Shown here: one piece after another, positions 1 through 8,842 of the stretch | How positions within the stretch are numbered: the stretch's first letter is position 1 | How the letters are laid out: every line of letters starts with the position of its first letter | Assembly (NCBI RefSeq): GCF_002266435.3 | Contig: NZ_CP029426.2 | Span: 6,106,001 to 6,170,000 of the forward strand | Source of the DNA: Bradyrhizobium amphicarpaeae | Lineage (GTDB): Bacteria > Pseudomonadota > Alphaproteobacteria > Rhizobiales > Xanthobacteraceae | DNA: 64,000 nucleotides | Reading direction: 5' to 3' | The notes under the pieces: model-generated | Told to the model about the DNA's origin: nothing | What the model saw: only the letters and a program-made list of their open reading frames with translations | Databases searched by the model: none | Program-made: the position numbers and the translations under genes

Positions 1-201
1 GTCGCGATACTTGTCCATCACCTCGTCGGCGATTTCCATCGTCCGCTCGAAGTCGGGGTCGTAAGGCAACAGCTGAAAACCACCGCCGGGTAATTCCACG
101 ATGTGCAATTGCTGCCCGCGCTTGAGATCGAGCCGCTGCATCAATTCACGAGGCAGCAGTAATCCGTCGGAATTGCCGATCTTCTTGATCTCGATCTTCA
201 T
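1..201 (-). CDS. AbrB/MazE/SpoVT-family antitoxin, C-terminus cut by window edge
   Basis: Translation from the ATG whose complement is at 199-201 gives 67 residues and runs off the left edge of the window. The N-terminus MKIEIKKIGNSDGLLLPREL is the swapped-hairpin AbrB/MazE DNA-binding fold: a basic strand, the GNS turn, then hydrophobic residues and the LPREL helix start. The part after residue 45 (PYDPDFERTMEIADEVMDKY) resembles the tail of antitoxins paired with death-on-curing (Fic/Doc) toxins. The toxin would lie to the left, outside the window, so the pairing is inference. Such antitoxins bind and repress their own promoter, and a fitting palindrome sits just upstream. Confidence 0.8.
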   Translation of the reverse strand, partial: MKIEIKKIGNSDGLLLPRELMQRLDLKRGQQLHIVELPGGGFQLLPYDPDFERTMEIADEVMDKYRD

Positions 202-218
202 GGGCTCGGCTCCAGCGC

Positions 219-257
219 GTTATACATCTGTATAACATCGCTGAAGATACAGTTCAA
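219..257 (-). promoter_or_regulatory. Antitoxin promoter with overlapping palindromic operator
   Basis: Read on the minus strand, TTGAAC (252-257) and TATACA (229-234) form a near-consensus housekeeping promoter with a 17-nt spacer. A perfect inverted repeat, GTTATAC-ATCT-GTATAAC (219-236), covers the -10 element and ends 17 nt before the antitoxin ATG. This is the geometry expected of toxin-antitoxin autorepression. The sequence is seen directly; binding by the antitoxin is inferred. Confidence 0.65.
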
Positions 258-292
258 CGGATGTTTTATATGCGCTTCAAGTAGCTGCCCCC

Positions 293-2200
293 TCAGCCCA
301 TCGCCTCCAACTCGTCGATCATGCCGGCAATGACCGAGAGCCCGCCATCCCAGAACTTCGGGTCCTTGGCATCGAGCCCGAACGGGCGCAGCAACTCGGA
401 ATAATGCTTGGTGCCGCCGGCGGCGAGCATGTGGAGATAGCGCTCGGCAAACCCCTCGGCCGCGTTCTCGTAGACCGCGTAGAGCGAGTTCACGAGGCAA
501 TCGCCGAAGGCATAGGCGTAGACGTAGAACGGCGAATGGATGAAGTGCGGAATGTACATCCAGTAGTTCTCATAGCCCGCCTTGATCTCGATCGCCGGCC
601 CCAGGCTTTCGCCTTGCACCGAAAGCCAGATCTCGCCGAGCCGCGTCGCGGTGAGCTCGCCGTTCTTGCGCTCGGTGTGGACCGCGCGCTCGAACGAATA
701 GAACGCGATCTGCCGCACCACGGTGTTGATCATGTCCTCGACCTTGCCGGCGAGCAGCGCCTGGCGCTGCTTTGCGCTCCTGGTCTGCGTCAGCAGCCGC
801 CGGAAGGTCAGCATCTCTCCGAACACGCTCGCGGTCTCGGCCAGCGTCAGCGGCGTCGGCGCCATCAGCGCACCGTTCTTGGCTGCCAGCACCTGATGCA
901 CGCCATGACCGAGTTCGTGGGCGAGCGTCATCACGTCGCGCGGCTTGCCCTGGTAGTTCATCAGCACATAGGGGTGCGCCGACGGGGTGGTCGGATGCGA
1001 GAAGGCGCCCGGCGCCTTGCCCGGCCGCACCGGCGCGTCGATCCAGCGATCGGTGAAGAAGCGCTCGGCGATGTCGGCCATGTCGGGCGAGAAGCCGCGA
1101 TAGGCCGTCAGCACCATGTTGCGCGCGTCGGGCCAGCCGATGGTATCGGTCGCGGCAAAGGGCAGCGGCGCGTTGCGATCCCAATAGGCCAGCCGCTTCT
1201 TGCCGAACCACTTCGCCTTCAGCGCATAATAGCGATGCGACAGCTTTGGATAGGCCGCCCGCACGGAGGCGACCAGCGCATCCACCACCTCGCGCTCGAC
1301 GCGGTTGTTCAGATGCCGGGAATCCGCGACGTCCTTGAACCCGCGCCAGCGGTCGGAGATGTCCTTGTCCTTGGCGAGCGTGTTGGTGATCAGGGCAAAG
1401 GTGCGCTCATTGGCCTTGAAGGTCTTTGCCAGCGCTTCGGCCGCGCTCCTGCGCTTGGCACCGTCGCGATCCTGCAGCAGATTGAGCGTCGGTTCGATCG
1501 CGAGCTCCTTGGAGCCGACCTTGAAACGCAGACTGGAGATGGTCTGGTCGAACAGCCGGTTGAAGGCGGAATAGCCGGTCTGCGCCTTTTCCAGGAAAAG
1601 CTGCTCGAGCTTGTCGTCGAGCTGATACGGCTTCTCCTTGCGCAGATCCTCGATCCAGGGACGGTAATGCGCCAGCTCGGGGGCTTGCATCGCGCGGTTC
1701 AAAATATCGTCATCGATACGATTGAGCTCGAGCGCGAAGAACAGAAGATGCGTGGACGCCCCGGTCAGCCGCTCGGACACGTCGCCGTAAAACTTTGAAA
1801 TCGCAGGGTCCACGCTGTCGCCGGCGTGGACGAGCCCGGCATAGGAACCGAGCCGGCCGGCAAGATCGTCGATTGCCTCATAGCGTCGCACGGCTCCCGC
1901 GAGCCATTTTCCGCCATCTTCGTTTGCTGTCCCTGTCGCCAGCTTGCCCTTGTAGTCGGTTTCGAACGCGACGCAGTCGGCATCCATCCTTTCGAGATCG
2001 CGCGCCACTTCCGGCGCATCGATCCCGGAATAGAGATCGGCGAGGTTCCACTCCGGAAGCTTGCCGGTCTTGCTCGCGGACTTAGCAAGCGACGTTTTGG
2101 AGGACTTCGTCTTGACGGCAGATTTCTTTGCAGCGGATTTCTTGGTGGCGGGCCTCTGGAGAGCGGGCTTTCTGAGAACTTTCTTTGAGCGCGAATTCAT
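293..2200 (-). CDS. pepF: M3 family oligoendopeptidase (PepF-like)
   Basis: This 635-residue protein is a zinc metallopeptidase that cleaves short cytoplasmic peptides. The HExxH zinc motif is HELGH at about residues 428-432, followed by GVHQ as in M3 peptidases. The C-terminal third carries the family regions around FGEMLTFRRLL and the FHxPFYVYAYAFG-like segment (IHSPFYVYAYAFG). The first roughly 48 residues are an extension rich in Lys, Ala and Ser with repeated KKSA units; no hydrophobic signal is visible, so it is probably a disordered basic tail. The ATG at 2198-2200 is the only start covering the extension. It is divergent from the sigma-54 regulator, with 127 bp between them. Confidence 0.92.
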   Translation of the reverse strand: MNSRSKKVLRKPALQRPATKKSAAKKSAVKTKSSKTSLAKSASKTGKLPEWNLADLYSGIDAPEVARDLERMDADCVAFETDYKGKLATGTANEDGGKWLAGAVRRYEAIDDLAGRLGSYAGLVHAGDSVDPAISKFYGDVSERLTGASTHLLFFALELNRIDDDILNRAMQAPELAHYRPWIEDLRKEKPYQLDDKLEQLFLEKAQTGYSAFNRLFDQTISSLRFKVGSKELAIEPTLNLLQDRDGAKRRSAAEALAKTFKANERTFALITNTLAKDKDISDRWRGFKDVADSRHLNNRVEREVVDALVASVRAAYPKLSHRYYALKAKWFGKKRLAYWDRNAPLPFAATDTIGWPDARNMVLTAYRGFSPDMADIAERFFTDRWIDAPVRPGKAPGAFSHPTTPSAHPYVLMNYQGKPRDVMTLAHELGHGVHQVLAAKNGALMAPTPLTLAETASVFGEMLTFRRLLTQTRSAKQRQALLAGKVEDMINTVVRQIAFYSFERAVHTERKNGELTATRLGEIWLSVQGESLGPAIEIKAGYENYWMYIPHFIHSPFYVYAYAFGDCLVNSLYAVYENAAEGFAERYLHMLAAGGTKHYSELLRPFGLDAKDPKFWDGGLSVIAGMIDELEAMG

Positions 2201-2253
2201 TGTGTGGGAAACCTGTGTTCAACAAGCGCGACGGCGGGCGGAGGCATCAAGGT

Positions 2254-2268
2254 TTAAGAGTGCGTTAA
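2254..2268. promoter_or_regulatory. Candidate CtrA box (TTAA-N7-TTAA)
   Basis: A perfect TTAA-GAGTGCG-TTAA lies in the 127-bp divergent intergenic region, 59 bp before the ATG of the sigma-54 response regulator and 53 bp before pepF. TTAA-N7-TTAA is the established binding motif of the alphaproteobacterial cell-cycle regulator CtrA. Binding is inferred. Confidence 0.5.
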
Positions 2269-2327
2269 TCGGCTTCGGCCAGAGTGCCCCGATTCGAGAC
2301 AGATAGTAGTAGCGTGCGGGGAACACC

Positions 2328-3824
2328 ATGGCTGCCAGTATTTTGATCGCCGACGACGATGCCGTGGCCCGGCGGCTGGTCGAGAACATGGTGCAGAAAT
2401 GCGGCTATGAGACGGTCGTCGTGGACTCCGGTGACGCCGCGATCGCCGCCCTGACCGCCCCGGACGCGCCGGCCATCGACGCCGTCATCCTCGATCTCGT
2501 GATGCCCGGCCTCGACGGCATGGGCGTGCTGGCGAAAATCCGCGAAGCAGGACTCAGCATCCCCGTCATCGTGCAGACCGCCCATGGCGGCATCGACAAC
2601 GTGATCTCGGCAATGCGCGCGGGCGCGGCCGATTTCGTGGTCAAGCCGGTCGGTGTGGAGCGGCTCCAGGTCTCCTTGCGCAACGCGCTCAACGCCTCGG
2701 CACTCAAGGGCGAATTGCAACGCATCCGGCACAGCCGCGAGGGCCGGCTGACATTCTCCGACATCATCACCCGCTCCGAAGCAATGGCAGGCGTGATGCG
2801 TGCCGCGCAGAAGGCGGCGAACTCGGCGATTCCCGTTCTGATCGAAGGCGATTCCGGCGTCGGCAAGGAGATGTTCGCGCGCGCCATCCATGGCAGCGGC
2901 GAGCGCAAGGCAAAGCCGTTCGTCGCGGTCAATTGCGGCGCGATTCCCGACAACCTCGTCGAGTCCATCCTGTTCGGCCACGAGAAGGGCGCTTTCACCG
3001 GCGCCACCGAGCGGCACATGGGCAAATTCGTCGAAGCCCACGGCGGCACGCTGTTTCTGGACGAGGTCAGCGAGCTGCCGCTGACCGCGCAGGTCAAGCT
3101 GCTGCGCGCGCTCCAGGAAGGCGCGGTCGAGGCGGTCGGCGGCCGTAAGCCCGTCAAGGTCGACGTCCGCATCGTCTCGGCAACCAATCGCCGGCTGCTG
3201 GAGCGGGTTAAACAGGGACACTTCCGGGAAGATCTGTTCTATCGCCTGCACGTGCTGCCGCTGACGATCCCCTCGCTCCGGGCCCGGCGCGAGGACATCC
3301 CGCATCTGCTCCGCCATTTCCTGGCGCGCTTCGCCGCCGAGGAGAACCGCGCGATCACCGGCATCAGCGGCGAGGCCATGGCGCACCTCGCCCAGCTCGA
3401 CTGGCCCGGCAACATCCGCCAGCTCGAGAACGCGGTCTATCGTGCGGTGGTGATGAGCGAGGGCGACCAGCTCGGCCTCAGCGATTTCCCCCTGCTCGCC
3501 TCCCAACCGCATCCCGTCACCGAGATTCCGACCGCCCCGCTCATGCTCGAGCCGGCGGCGTCTCCGTCGGTGGTATCGGGTGGTGAAATACCCATTGCGC
3601 CGCTCTCTGCCGTGGGAACTCTCGCCATGCTGACTCCGACCGGCGACGTCCGCGCCCTGGACGACATGGAGAACGAGATCATCCGCTTCGCGATCTCGCA
3701 TTATCGCGGCCAAATGTCCGAGGTGGCACGCCGCCTCAAAATCGGCCGGTCCACCCTTTACCGCAAACTCGACGAGGCCGGCGTTCCCGGACACGGCGGG
3801 AAAAGCGGCGAGGAGACGCACTGA
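2328..3824 (+). CDS. Sigma-54-dependent NtrC-family response regulator
   Basis: The 498-residue protein has three domains. The receiver (about 1-120) has acidic residues D9-D11, phosphoacceptor D56 in ILDLVMPG, T84 and K106. The AAA+ sigma-54 activation domain (about 145-380) has Walker A GDSGVGKE (174-181), the sigma-54-contacting loop GAFTGA (221-226), Walker B LFLDEV and the DLFYRL sensor region. A Fis-type helix-turn-helix (SEVARRLKIGRSTLYRKL) lies near the C-terminus. A linker of about 65 residues rich in Pro and Ala separates the last two. Phosphorylation should let it activate sigma-54 promoters. No histidine kinase is adjacent, so it is an orphan here. The architecture fits the FlbD/TacA/NtrC superfamily, but I cannot name the ortholog. 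Confidence 0.93.
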   Translation: MAASILIADDDAVARRLVENMVQKCGYETVVVDSGDAAIAALTAPDAPAIDAVILDLVMPGLDGMGVLAKIREAGLSIPVIVQTAHGGIDNVISAMRAGAADFVVKPVGVERLQVSLRNALNASALKGELQRIRHSREGRLTFSDIITRSEAMAGVMRAAQKAANSAIPVLIEGDSGVGKEMFARAIHGSGERKAKPFVAVNCGAIPDNLVESILFGHEKGAFTGATERHMGKFVEAHGGTLFLDEVSELPLTAQVKLLRALQEGAVEAVGGRKPVKVDVRIVSATNRRLLERVKQGHFREDLFYRLHVLPLTIPSLRARREDIPHLLRHFLARFAAEENRAITGISGEAMAHLAQLDWPGNIRQLENAVYRAVVMSEGDQLGLSDFPLLASQPHPVTEIPTAPLMLEPAASPSVVSGGEIPIAPLSAVGTLAMLTPTGDVRALDDMENEIIRFAISHYRGQMSEVARRLKIGRSTLYRKLDEAGVPGHGGKSGEETH

Positions 3825-3828
3825 ACCT

Positions 3829-3883
3829 CATGCGAACGGAGGTTCTCAGGGCGAAGCGAGACCGGCTGTAAGCCGTTCGCATG
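3829..3883. repeat. 11-bp perfect inverted repeat after the regulator gene
   Basis: CATGCGAACGG (3829-3839) and CCGTTCGCATG (3873-3883) are perfect complements separated by 33 nt, starting 5 nt after the regulator stop codon. The RNA would form a long hairpin with a structured loop, but there is no U-tract. The rest of the 347-bp gap (3825-4171) contains a short imperfect direct repeat of CGTGACTTG near 3899-3920 and no convincing gene. Confidence 0.45.
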
Positions 3884-4171
3884 ACGACGGAATTCGACCG
3901 TGACTTGAACCGTGACTTGGAAGTGACAGACACAGGGAAAAGCGCGGGGGGCAGGCGCACAATCCGTTGCCAAGAGGCTCCCTTGAAGTCAGTTTGGCGT
4001 GAGTTGTCCCGGTTAGCGCTGGCTGCAAAACCGGGCCCTGTATATCGTCTGCGTAGGAATCGTTGCGTGCAGGCGTGCAACTTTCGAGAGGCCGGCGCCG
4101 TTTAGCCGAAGCTCAATAGGCGATAACAAAGCTGTTCCACGAGGGACAGTTCACCCGAGGGGTGCGACACA

Positions 4172-6376
4172 ATGCGTGACTGTTTGAACCACCGTGCAGG
4201 CTTCGACCGTGTCTTGATGACGGTCGCGGCAACCTTCCTCACGGTGTCCGCCAGCTCGGCCCTGGCACAGGATCAGGCCCGCAGCAGCGCCGCCGAGCTC
4301 GCGATCGAAGCGGCGATCCCGCGCCCGGAGCCGGCCAACGTCCCGCCCCCGACCGCAGCCGACATCAAGCTCGACACCACCGCCACGGTCCAGGACTCCG
4401 CCAAGGAGCCGGCAAAGGAGCCCGTGAAGGCCGACGCCGCCCCGGCACCCGCCAAGGTCGAGACCAAACCGTCCGACGTCGCCACCACGCCCGCGCCCGA
4501 AGCGCCAAAGAGCGAAACGGCCAAGACAGAGCCTGCGAAGATCGAGCCTGCCAAGGCCGACACTGCGACGGCCTCGCCGGCTGCGCCCGCGGCACCCGCC
4601 ACGGCTGCGGCTCCTGCCACTGAGCCCGTGAAGGCCGCGAGCAACGTTCCCGCCGCCGACCAGCCGGTCGCCGACAAGCTCAAGGACATCATCGGCGCCA
4701 AGACCTCGCGCCATTTCGACCGCAAGAACGAACGCGCCGCGATCGAGAAATTCTATGGCGCACGCGACTTCGCGCCGGTCTGGACCCAAGGCGGCAGCCT
4801 GACCGTCGCTGCCAAGGGCGTCATCGCGCGGCTGAAGGATGCCGCGTCCGACGGCCTCAATCCCGCCGATTATCCGGTGCCGGATTTCGCCAGCGCCACC
4901 ACGCCCGATGCGCTGGCCGATGCCGAGCTCAAGCTCACCGCCAGCATGTTCGACTACGCCCGCCAGGCCCAGAGCGGCCGCATGCATTGGTCGCAGGTTT
5001 CTGGCGACATCCTCTATCCCGAGCATCCGGTCGACCCGAACGAGGTGCTCGCCAAGGTCACGACCGCGACGGATGCCTCCACTGCGCTCGACAGCTACAA
5101 TCCGCCGCACAAGCTCTATAAGGAGCTGAAGGCCAAGCTCGCGGAGCTGCGCGGCCAGGGCAACGGCCCGGTGATCGAGATCGCCGACGGCCCGGCGCTG
5201 AAATACACCCCGGCCCGCAAGAAGCAGGCTGAAATCGTCGTGGAAGATCCGCGCGTGCCGCAGCTTCGCGCCAAGCTGGGCCTCACCGAGAACGCCGGCG
5301 ACACCCGCTACGACGCAGCGGTCGCCGAAGCCGTGCGAAAATTCCAGAGCGGCGCAGAGATGAAGGCGACCGGCGTCCTCGACGACAAGACGGTCAAGGC
5401 GCTCAACACGCCCAAGCGCGACAAGCAGATCGACGTGGTGCTGGTGAACATGGAGCGCTGGCGCTGGTTGCCGCGCGATCTCGGCGCGCCCGCGCTAGGC
5501 GATGCCTATGTGATCCTCAACATTCCCGACTACACGCTGAAGGTGATGCAGCGCGGCCAGCAGGTCTGGACCACCCGCGTCGTCACCGGCAAGCCAGGCA
5601 CGCATGCGACCCCGCTGCTGACCGAGACGATGAAGTACATCACGGTCAACCCGACCTGGAACGTGCCGCCGTCGATCGTCTACAACGAGTACCTGCCGGC
5701 GCTTCAGCAGGACCCGACCGTGCTCCAGCGCATGGGCCTCAAGCTCGAGCAGAACCGCGACGGCTCGGTGCACATCTCGCAGCCGCCCGGTGAAGCCAAC
5801 GCGCTCGGCCGCATCCGCTTCAACTTCCCGAACAAGTTCCTGGTCTATCAGCACGACACGCCGGACAAGAACCTGTTCGCCAGGGACGAACGCGCCTTCA
5901 GCCATGGCTGCATGCGCGTGCAAAATCCGGATCAGTATGCCTCCGTGCTGCTGAACATCACCATGCCGAACGAGAAGTACACGCCCGAGCGCGTGCGCAG
6001 CATGTACGGCAAGAGCGAGATCGACCTGAAATTCCCGATTCCGGTCCCGGTCAACATCACCTATCAGACCGCCTTCGTGGACGACGCCGGCAAGCTGCAG
6101 TTCCGCAAAGACGTCTATGGCCGCGACGCGACCATGATCAACATCCTGAAGAACAACCGCGGCAAGGATCTCGAAGCCGTCGTTGCGCACTCGCAGCCGA
6201 GCTATTCGCGCCCGGCGACGACCCTGCCCTCTGGCGTGGCGGTTGCCAATAATGGCGGCGGCTTCGGCTCCTCCGGCCCGAACTTCTTCGAGCGGCTGTT
6301 CGGAGGCGGGGCCCCGACCACGCCGCCGGCTCCGGTCGGCCGCCGGCCTCAGCAGCAGCGGGTGTTCACCCGGTAA
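4172..6376 (+). CDS. L,D-transpeptidase (YcbB/LdtD-like)
   Basis: This 734-residue exported enzyme should form 3-3 peptidoglycan cross-links or attach proteins to peptidoglycan in the periplasm. Residues 1-33 form a signal peptide ending ASSALAQ. A low-complexity Ala/Pro/Lys region (about 35-165, many AKTEPAKIEPAK-like units) probably spans the wall. A scaffold region follows, then a peptidoglycan-binding helical domain (about 360-410), then the YkuD catalytic domain (about 425-600) with SHGCMRV, catalytic Cys580 and His578. The size and order match the long YcbB class rather than short YkuD enzymes. It ends in a Gly/Pro/Arg-rich tail. It is followed by a terminator and a second cell-wall gene. 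Confidence 0.93.
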   Translation: MRDCLNHRAGFDRVLMTVAATFLTVSASSALAQDQARSSAAELAIEAAIPRPEPANVPPPTAADIKLDTTATVQDSAKEPAKEPVKADAAPAPAKVETKPSDVATTPAPEAPKSETAKTEPAKIEPAKADTATASPAAPAAPATAAAPATEPVKAASNVPAADQPVADKLKDIIGAKTSRHFDRKNERAAIEKFYGARDFAPVWTQGGSLTVAAKGVIARLKDAASDGLNPADYPVPDFASATTPDALADAELKLTASMFDYARQAQSGRMHWSQVSGDILYPEHPVDPNEVLAKVTTATDASTALDSYNPPHKLYKELKAKLAELRGQGNGPVIEIADGPALKYTPARKKQAEIVVEDPRVPQLRAKLGLTENAGDTRYDAAVAEAVRKFQSGAEMKATGVLDDKTVKALNTPKRDKQIDVVLVNMERWRWLPRDLGAPALGDAYVILNIPDYTLKVMQRGQQVWTTRVVTGKPGTHATPLLTETMKYITVNPTWNVPPSIVYNEYLPALQQDPTVLQRMGLKLEQNRDGSVHISQPPGEANALGRIRFNFPNKFLVYQHDTPDKNLFARDERAFSHGCMRVQNPDQYASVLLNITMPNEKYTPERVRSMYGKSEIDLKFPIPVPVNITYQTAFVDDAGKLQFRKDVYGRDATMINILKNNRGKDLEAVVAHSQPSYSRPATTLPSGVAVANNGGGFGSSGPNFFERLFGGGAPTTPPAPVGRRPQQQRVFTR

Positions 6377-6416
6377 GCCTGCGCGGCCACAGTTTTCTGA
6401 ATTCTACAACGAAATC

Positions 6417-6445
6417 AACGGCCCCGTCCCATGGATGGGGCCGTT
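6417..6445 (+). terminator. Rho-independent terminator after the L,D-transpeptidase
   Basis: AACGGCCCC (6417-6425) pairs perfectly with GGGGCCGTT (6437-6445) across an 11-nt loop, 40 nt after the stop codon. The following T-tract is short (TTTAACG). Confidence 0.7.
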
Positions 6446-6645
6446 TAACGTTAACCATTGTCCACCTCGCTCGGGGCAGCGGGCGTTTTTTTGCCACACT
6501 CACCCGGTTAGGTTTGTATTCTGACTTGGTTTGGGGGCGGGAAGGTCAACCTCGAATTAACCTTCTCGCTTTAAGAAAGCGTTCACCCTCTTTCGCGCGC
6601 TAACGGGGTTGGCGGAAGAGTCCATTTTGAACGCTGGTCGACTGG

Positions 6646-8265
6646 GTGGGCTCTCACGTGCTGACTGGTCTCGCACGCCGATTTACTGTGCTGTCGTTGT
6701 CCCATGCGGGAGTGAAGGCCGGATCCCGGATCGGCCTCGCTGCCGTATTGCTGCTTGCTGCCGCGGGTTCAGTCCATAACGCCGCCGCACTGAGCGAAAC
6801 CAAGACGCTCTCCTTCCACCACACCCATTCCGGCGAAGACCTGACCGTCACCTTCAAGCGCGAGGGCCGCTACGACGAGGCGGCGCTGAAGCAGCTCAAT
6901 CACTTCCTGCGCGACTGGCGCACCCAGGACGAGACGGTCATGGACCGTCACCTCTTCGACATCCTCTGGGACGTCTACCGCGACGTCGACGCCAAGCAGC
7001 CAATCCAGATCATCTCGTCCTACCGCTCCCCCGCCACCAACGCCATGCTCCGCCGCCGCTCCTCCGGGGTGGCGCGCGCCAGCCAGCACATGCTGGGACA
7101 TGCGATGGACTTCTACATTCCTGGCGTGCCGCTGGAGCAGATCCGTTTCGCCGGCCTGCGTCTGCAGCGCGGCGGCGTCGGCTTCTATCCGACCTCCGGA
7201 TCGCCCTTCGTGCATCTGGACACCGGCAGCATCCGGCACTGGCCGCGCATGACGCATGACCAGCTCGCCCGCGTGTTCCCGGACGGCAAGACGGTGCATC
7301 TGCCGACTGACGGCGTGCCGCTGAAGGGCTATGAGCTCGCCAAGGCCGAGATCGAGCGGCGCGGCAATGCCGACGATTCCGGCAGCAAGCCGAATTTCTT
7401 CGCCGCCTTGTTCAAGGGCAAGCCGGCCCCGGCCGCCAGCAGCGACGAGGATGACGAGGGCGCCCCGGCCGCCAAGCCGGCAGCCGCGCCGACCGTGGTC
7501 GCAGCCGCAGCCAGGCCCGCCGATCCGGTGCCGACGCCGCGCGCCAAGCCGCAATTTGCCGCCGCGATCCAGCTCGCGTCGGCCGACGTGCAGCTCGTCG
7601 CACCGCCCAAACCGAAGCCCGCGACCGCGGCCGACAAGCCGGCCCCCAAATCTGCCGACGGCAAGCCGGAAACCCCGGCCGACATCATCAATGCCCGCGG
7701 CTTCTGGGATGATGTCCCGGCCGCGCCGCAGCAGGCGACGCCGGCGCAGGTCGCTGCGCTGAGGGCCCGCCAGGCCCTTGCCGCCGCCACCGATCCGCAA
7801 CCGACCGCGAGCGTATCCAACGCGGCCCTTCAGGCGCTGGCTTACGCGCCGGCCGCCTCCCCGGTCGACCGCGCCAATGTCGTCGCCGCCTCCGCGCCGA
7901 TGCCGCGCTCCGCCCGTCCTGCGTCGCGCAGCATCGCTCAGGCCACCGAAATCAACACGGTGGTCGGGAAGAACGTCGACGGCGCGGTCGCGACCGCGAC
8001 CCGCCTCTCCGCCGCCAAGAGCGAGAGCATCTGGCTCAAGGTCGTGATGCTGTCGCCGAGCGCCAGCCGCGCGATGTCGGTCACGCTGATGGGCGAGCTC
8101 GATACGGCTGCGCTGCGCGGCTATTTCGTCAAGCCGCAGGCCGTGATCGCGATGGGCTTTGCCGACGACCCCATGCACGGCCTGTCCTGCGACAGTTTTT
8201 CGGGCAGCGCGACCGCGAAGCTCCACACGACGTCGTTCGTCATGCGCACCGCCGCGCTGCGCTGA
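6646..8265 (+). CDS. DUF882 / YcbK-like murein peptidase
   Basis: The 539-residue protein starts with GTG at 6646 (a second GTG lies at 6658) and has an N-terminal membrane or signal segment (about 28-48). The DUF882 domain (about 50-205) is an M15-like zinc peptidase fold: SSYRSP at 124-129, then SQHMLGHAMDF with H148 and D155, then HLDTG with H190. These are the metal and catalytic positions of the family. The remaining 330 residues are a Pro/Ala/Lys-rich region and a C-terminal segment without a recognised domain. It probably cleaves peptidoglycan peptides in the periplasm. Its position behind an L,D-transpeptidase supports a cell-wall role. Confidence 0.88.
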   Translation: MGSHVLTGLARRFTVLSLSHAGVKAGSRIGLAAVLLLAAAGSVHNAAALSETKTLSFHHTHSGEDLTVTFKREGRYDEAALKQLNHFLRDWRTQDETVMDRHLFDILWDVYRDVDAKQPIQIISSYRSPATNAMLRRRSSGVARASQHMLGHAMDFYIPGVPLEQIRFAGLRLQRGGVGFYPTSGSPFVHLDTGSIRHWPRMTHDQLARVFPDGKTVHLPTDGVPLKGYELAKAEIERRGNADDSGSKPNFFAALFKGKPAPAASSDEDDEGAPAAKPAAAPTVVAAAARPADPVPTPRAKPQFAAAIQLASADVQLVAPPKPKPATAADKPAPKSADGKPETPADIINARGFWDDVPAAPQQATPAQVAALRARQALAAATDPQPTASVSNAALQALAYAPAASPVDRANVVAASAPMPRSARPASRSIAQATEINTVVGKNVDGAVATATRLSAAKSESIWLKVVMLSPSASRAMSVTLMGELDTAALRGYFVKPQAVIAMGFADDPMHGLSCDSFSGSATAKLHTTSFVMRTAALR

Positions 8266-8313
8266 GGCGCCGAGCTCCCTCCGCGAATCCAGTCATCCGG
8301 GCTACAAGTGCGC

Positions 8314-8739
8314 CTATCGCGCTTTCCTGCTCCGCCGGTCCAGATGATACGTCAACGCCAGCGACAGGCAGACGGATAATTCTCTCTTCGGCAGCCTGCC
8401 CGCCACCGGCAACAACAGCGCCCGCGTCTGCCGGTACTCGAATTGATCGGGAAAGCGCTCGCGGAAGCTATCGACCAGCGTCGTCTGGCAATTGAACAGA
8501 ATGGCGGCGTGGTCGGAATCTTTCAGGCGTCCGAGCCGGATCGTCGAACCGCTGCCGGTCTCGCCGGTCAGGTAAGCGGGCTCGCTCCATTTCAGCGTTT
8601 CGGTGAGCTTGCCGACCTGCTCGTCCGCCGCAGCGATCGCAAAGATCAGCGCGCGTACCTGCAGCAGCCGCTTGCCGATCGGCGCAGGGAAGGCGTCGAA
8701 GGCGCGACTGACCTCGCGCGGCAGCGGTGGCGCAGTCAT
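8314..8739 (-). CDS. DUF1801 domain protein
   Basis: The 141-residue protein matches the DUF1801 (YdhG-like) family: an N-terminal helical part, TLKWSEPAYLT, GSTIRLGRLK, then a C-terminal basic helix ending RRSRKAR. The family is small and cytoplasmic with no established reaction. The start ATG (8737-8739) has a GGAGACG ribosome site. It is convergent with the DUF882 gene, 48 bp apart. Confidence 0.8.
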   Translation of the reverse strand: MTAPPLPREVSRAFDAFPAPIGKRLLQVRALIFAIAAADEQVGKLTETLKWSEPAYLTGETGSGSTIRLGRLKDSDHAAILFNCQTTLVDSFRERFPDQFEYRQTRALLLPVAGRLPKRELSVCLSLALTYHLDRRSRKAR

Positions 8740-8782
8740 TCGCGTCTCCGTTCACGGACGAAATGCAATACGCACGGCTTGG

Positions 8783-8814
8783 AGCCCGGATTTCGCTTGC
8801 GCTCCATCCGGGCT
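8783..8814. repeat. Short dispersed palindrome
   Basis: AGCCCGGAT (8783-8791) and ATCCGGGCT (8806-8814) are a perfect 9-bp inverted repeat between the DUF1801 and gapR genes. From memory this resembles a common intergenic palindrome of Bradyrhizobium. It could also form a hairpin after gapR, which ends 28 bp away. Confidence 0.5.
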
Positions 8815-8842
8815 ACGGCGGCGGTGTTTGAGGCAGGATGCC

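Noticed and set aside
2265..3821. A 518-residue minus-strand frame
   Set aside because: It lies wholly opposite the sigma-54 response regulator and shows only the composition bias of a shadow.
3881..4105. A 74-residue plus-strand frame in the gap before the L,D-transpeptidase
   Set aside because: No ribosome site, no recognisable fold, and its start falls inside an inverted repeat.
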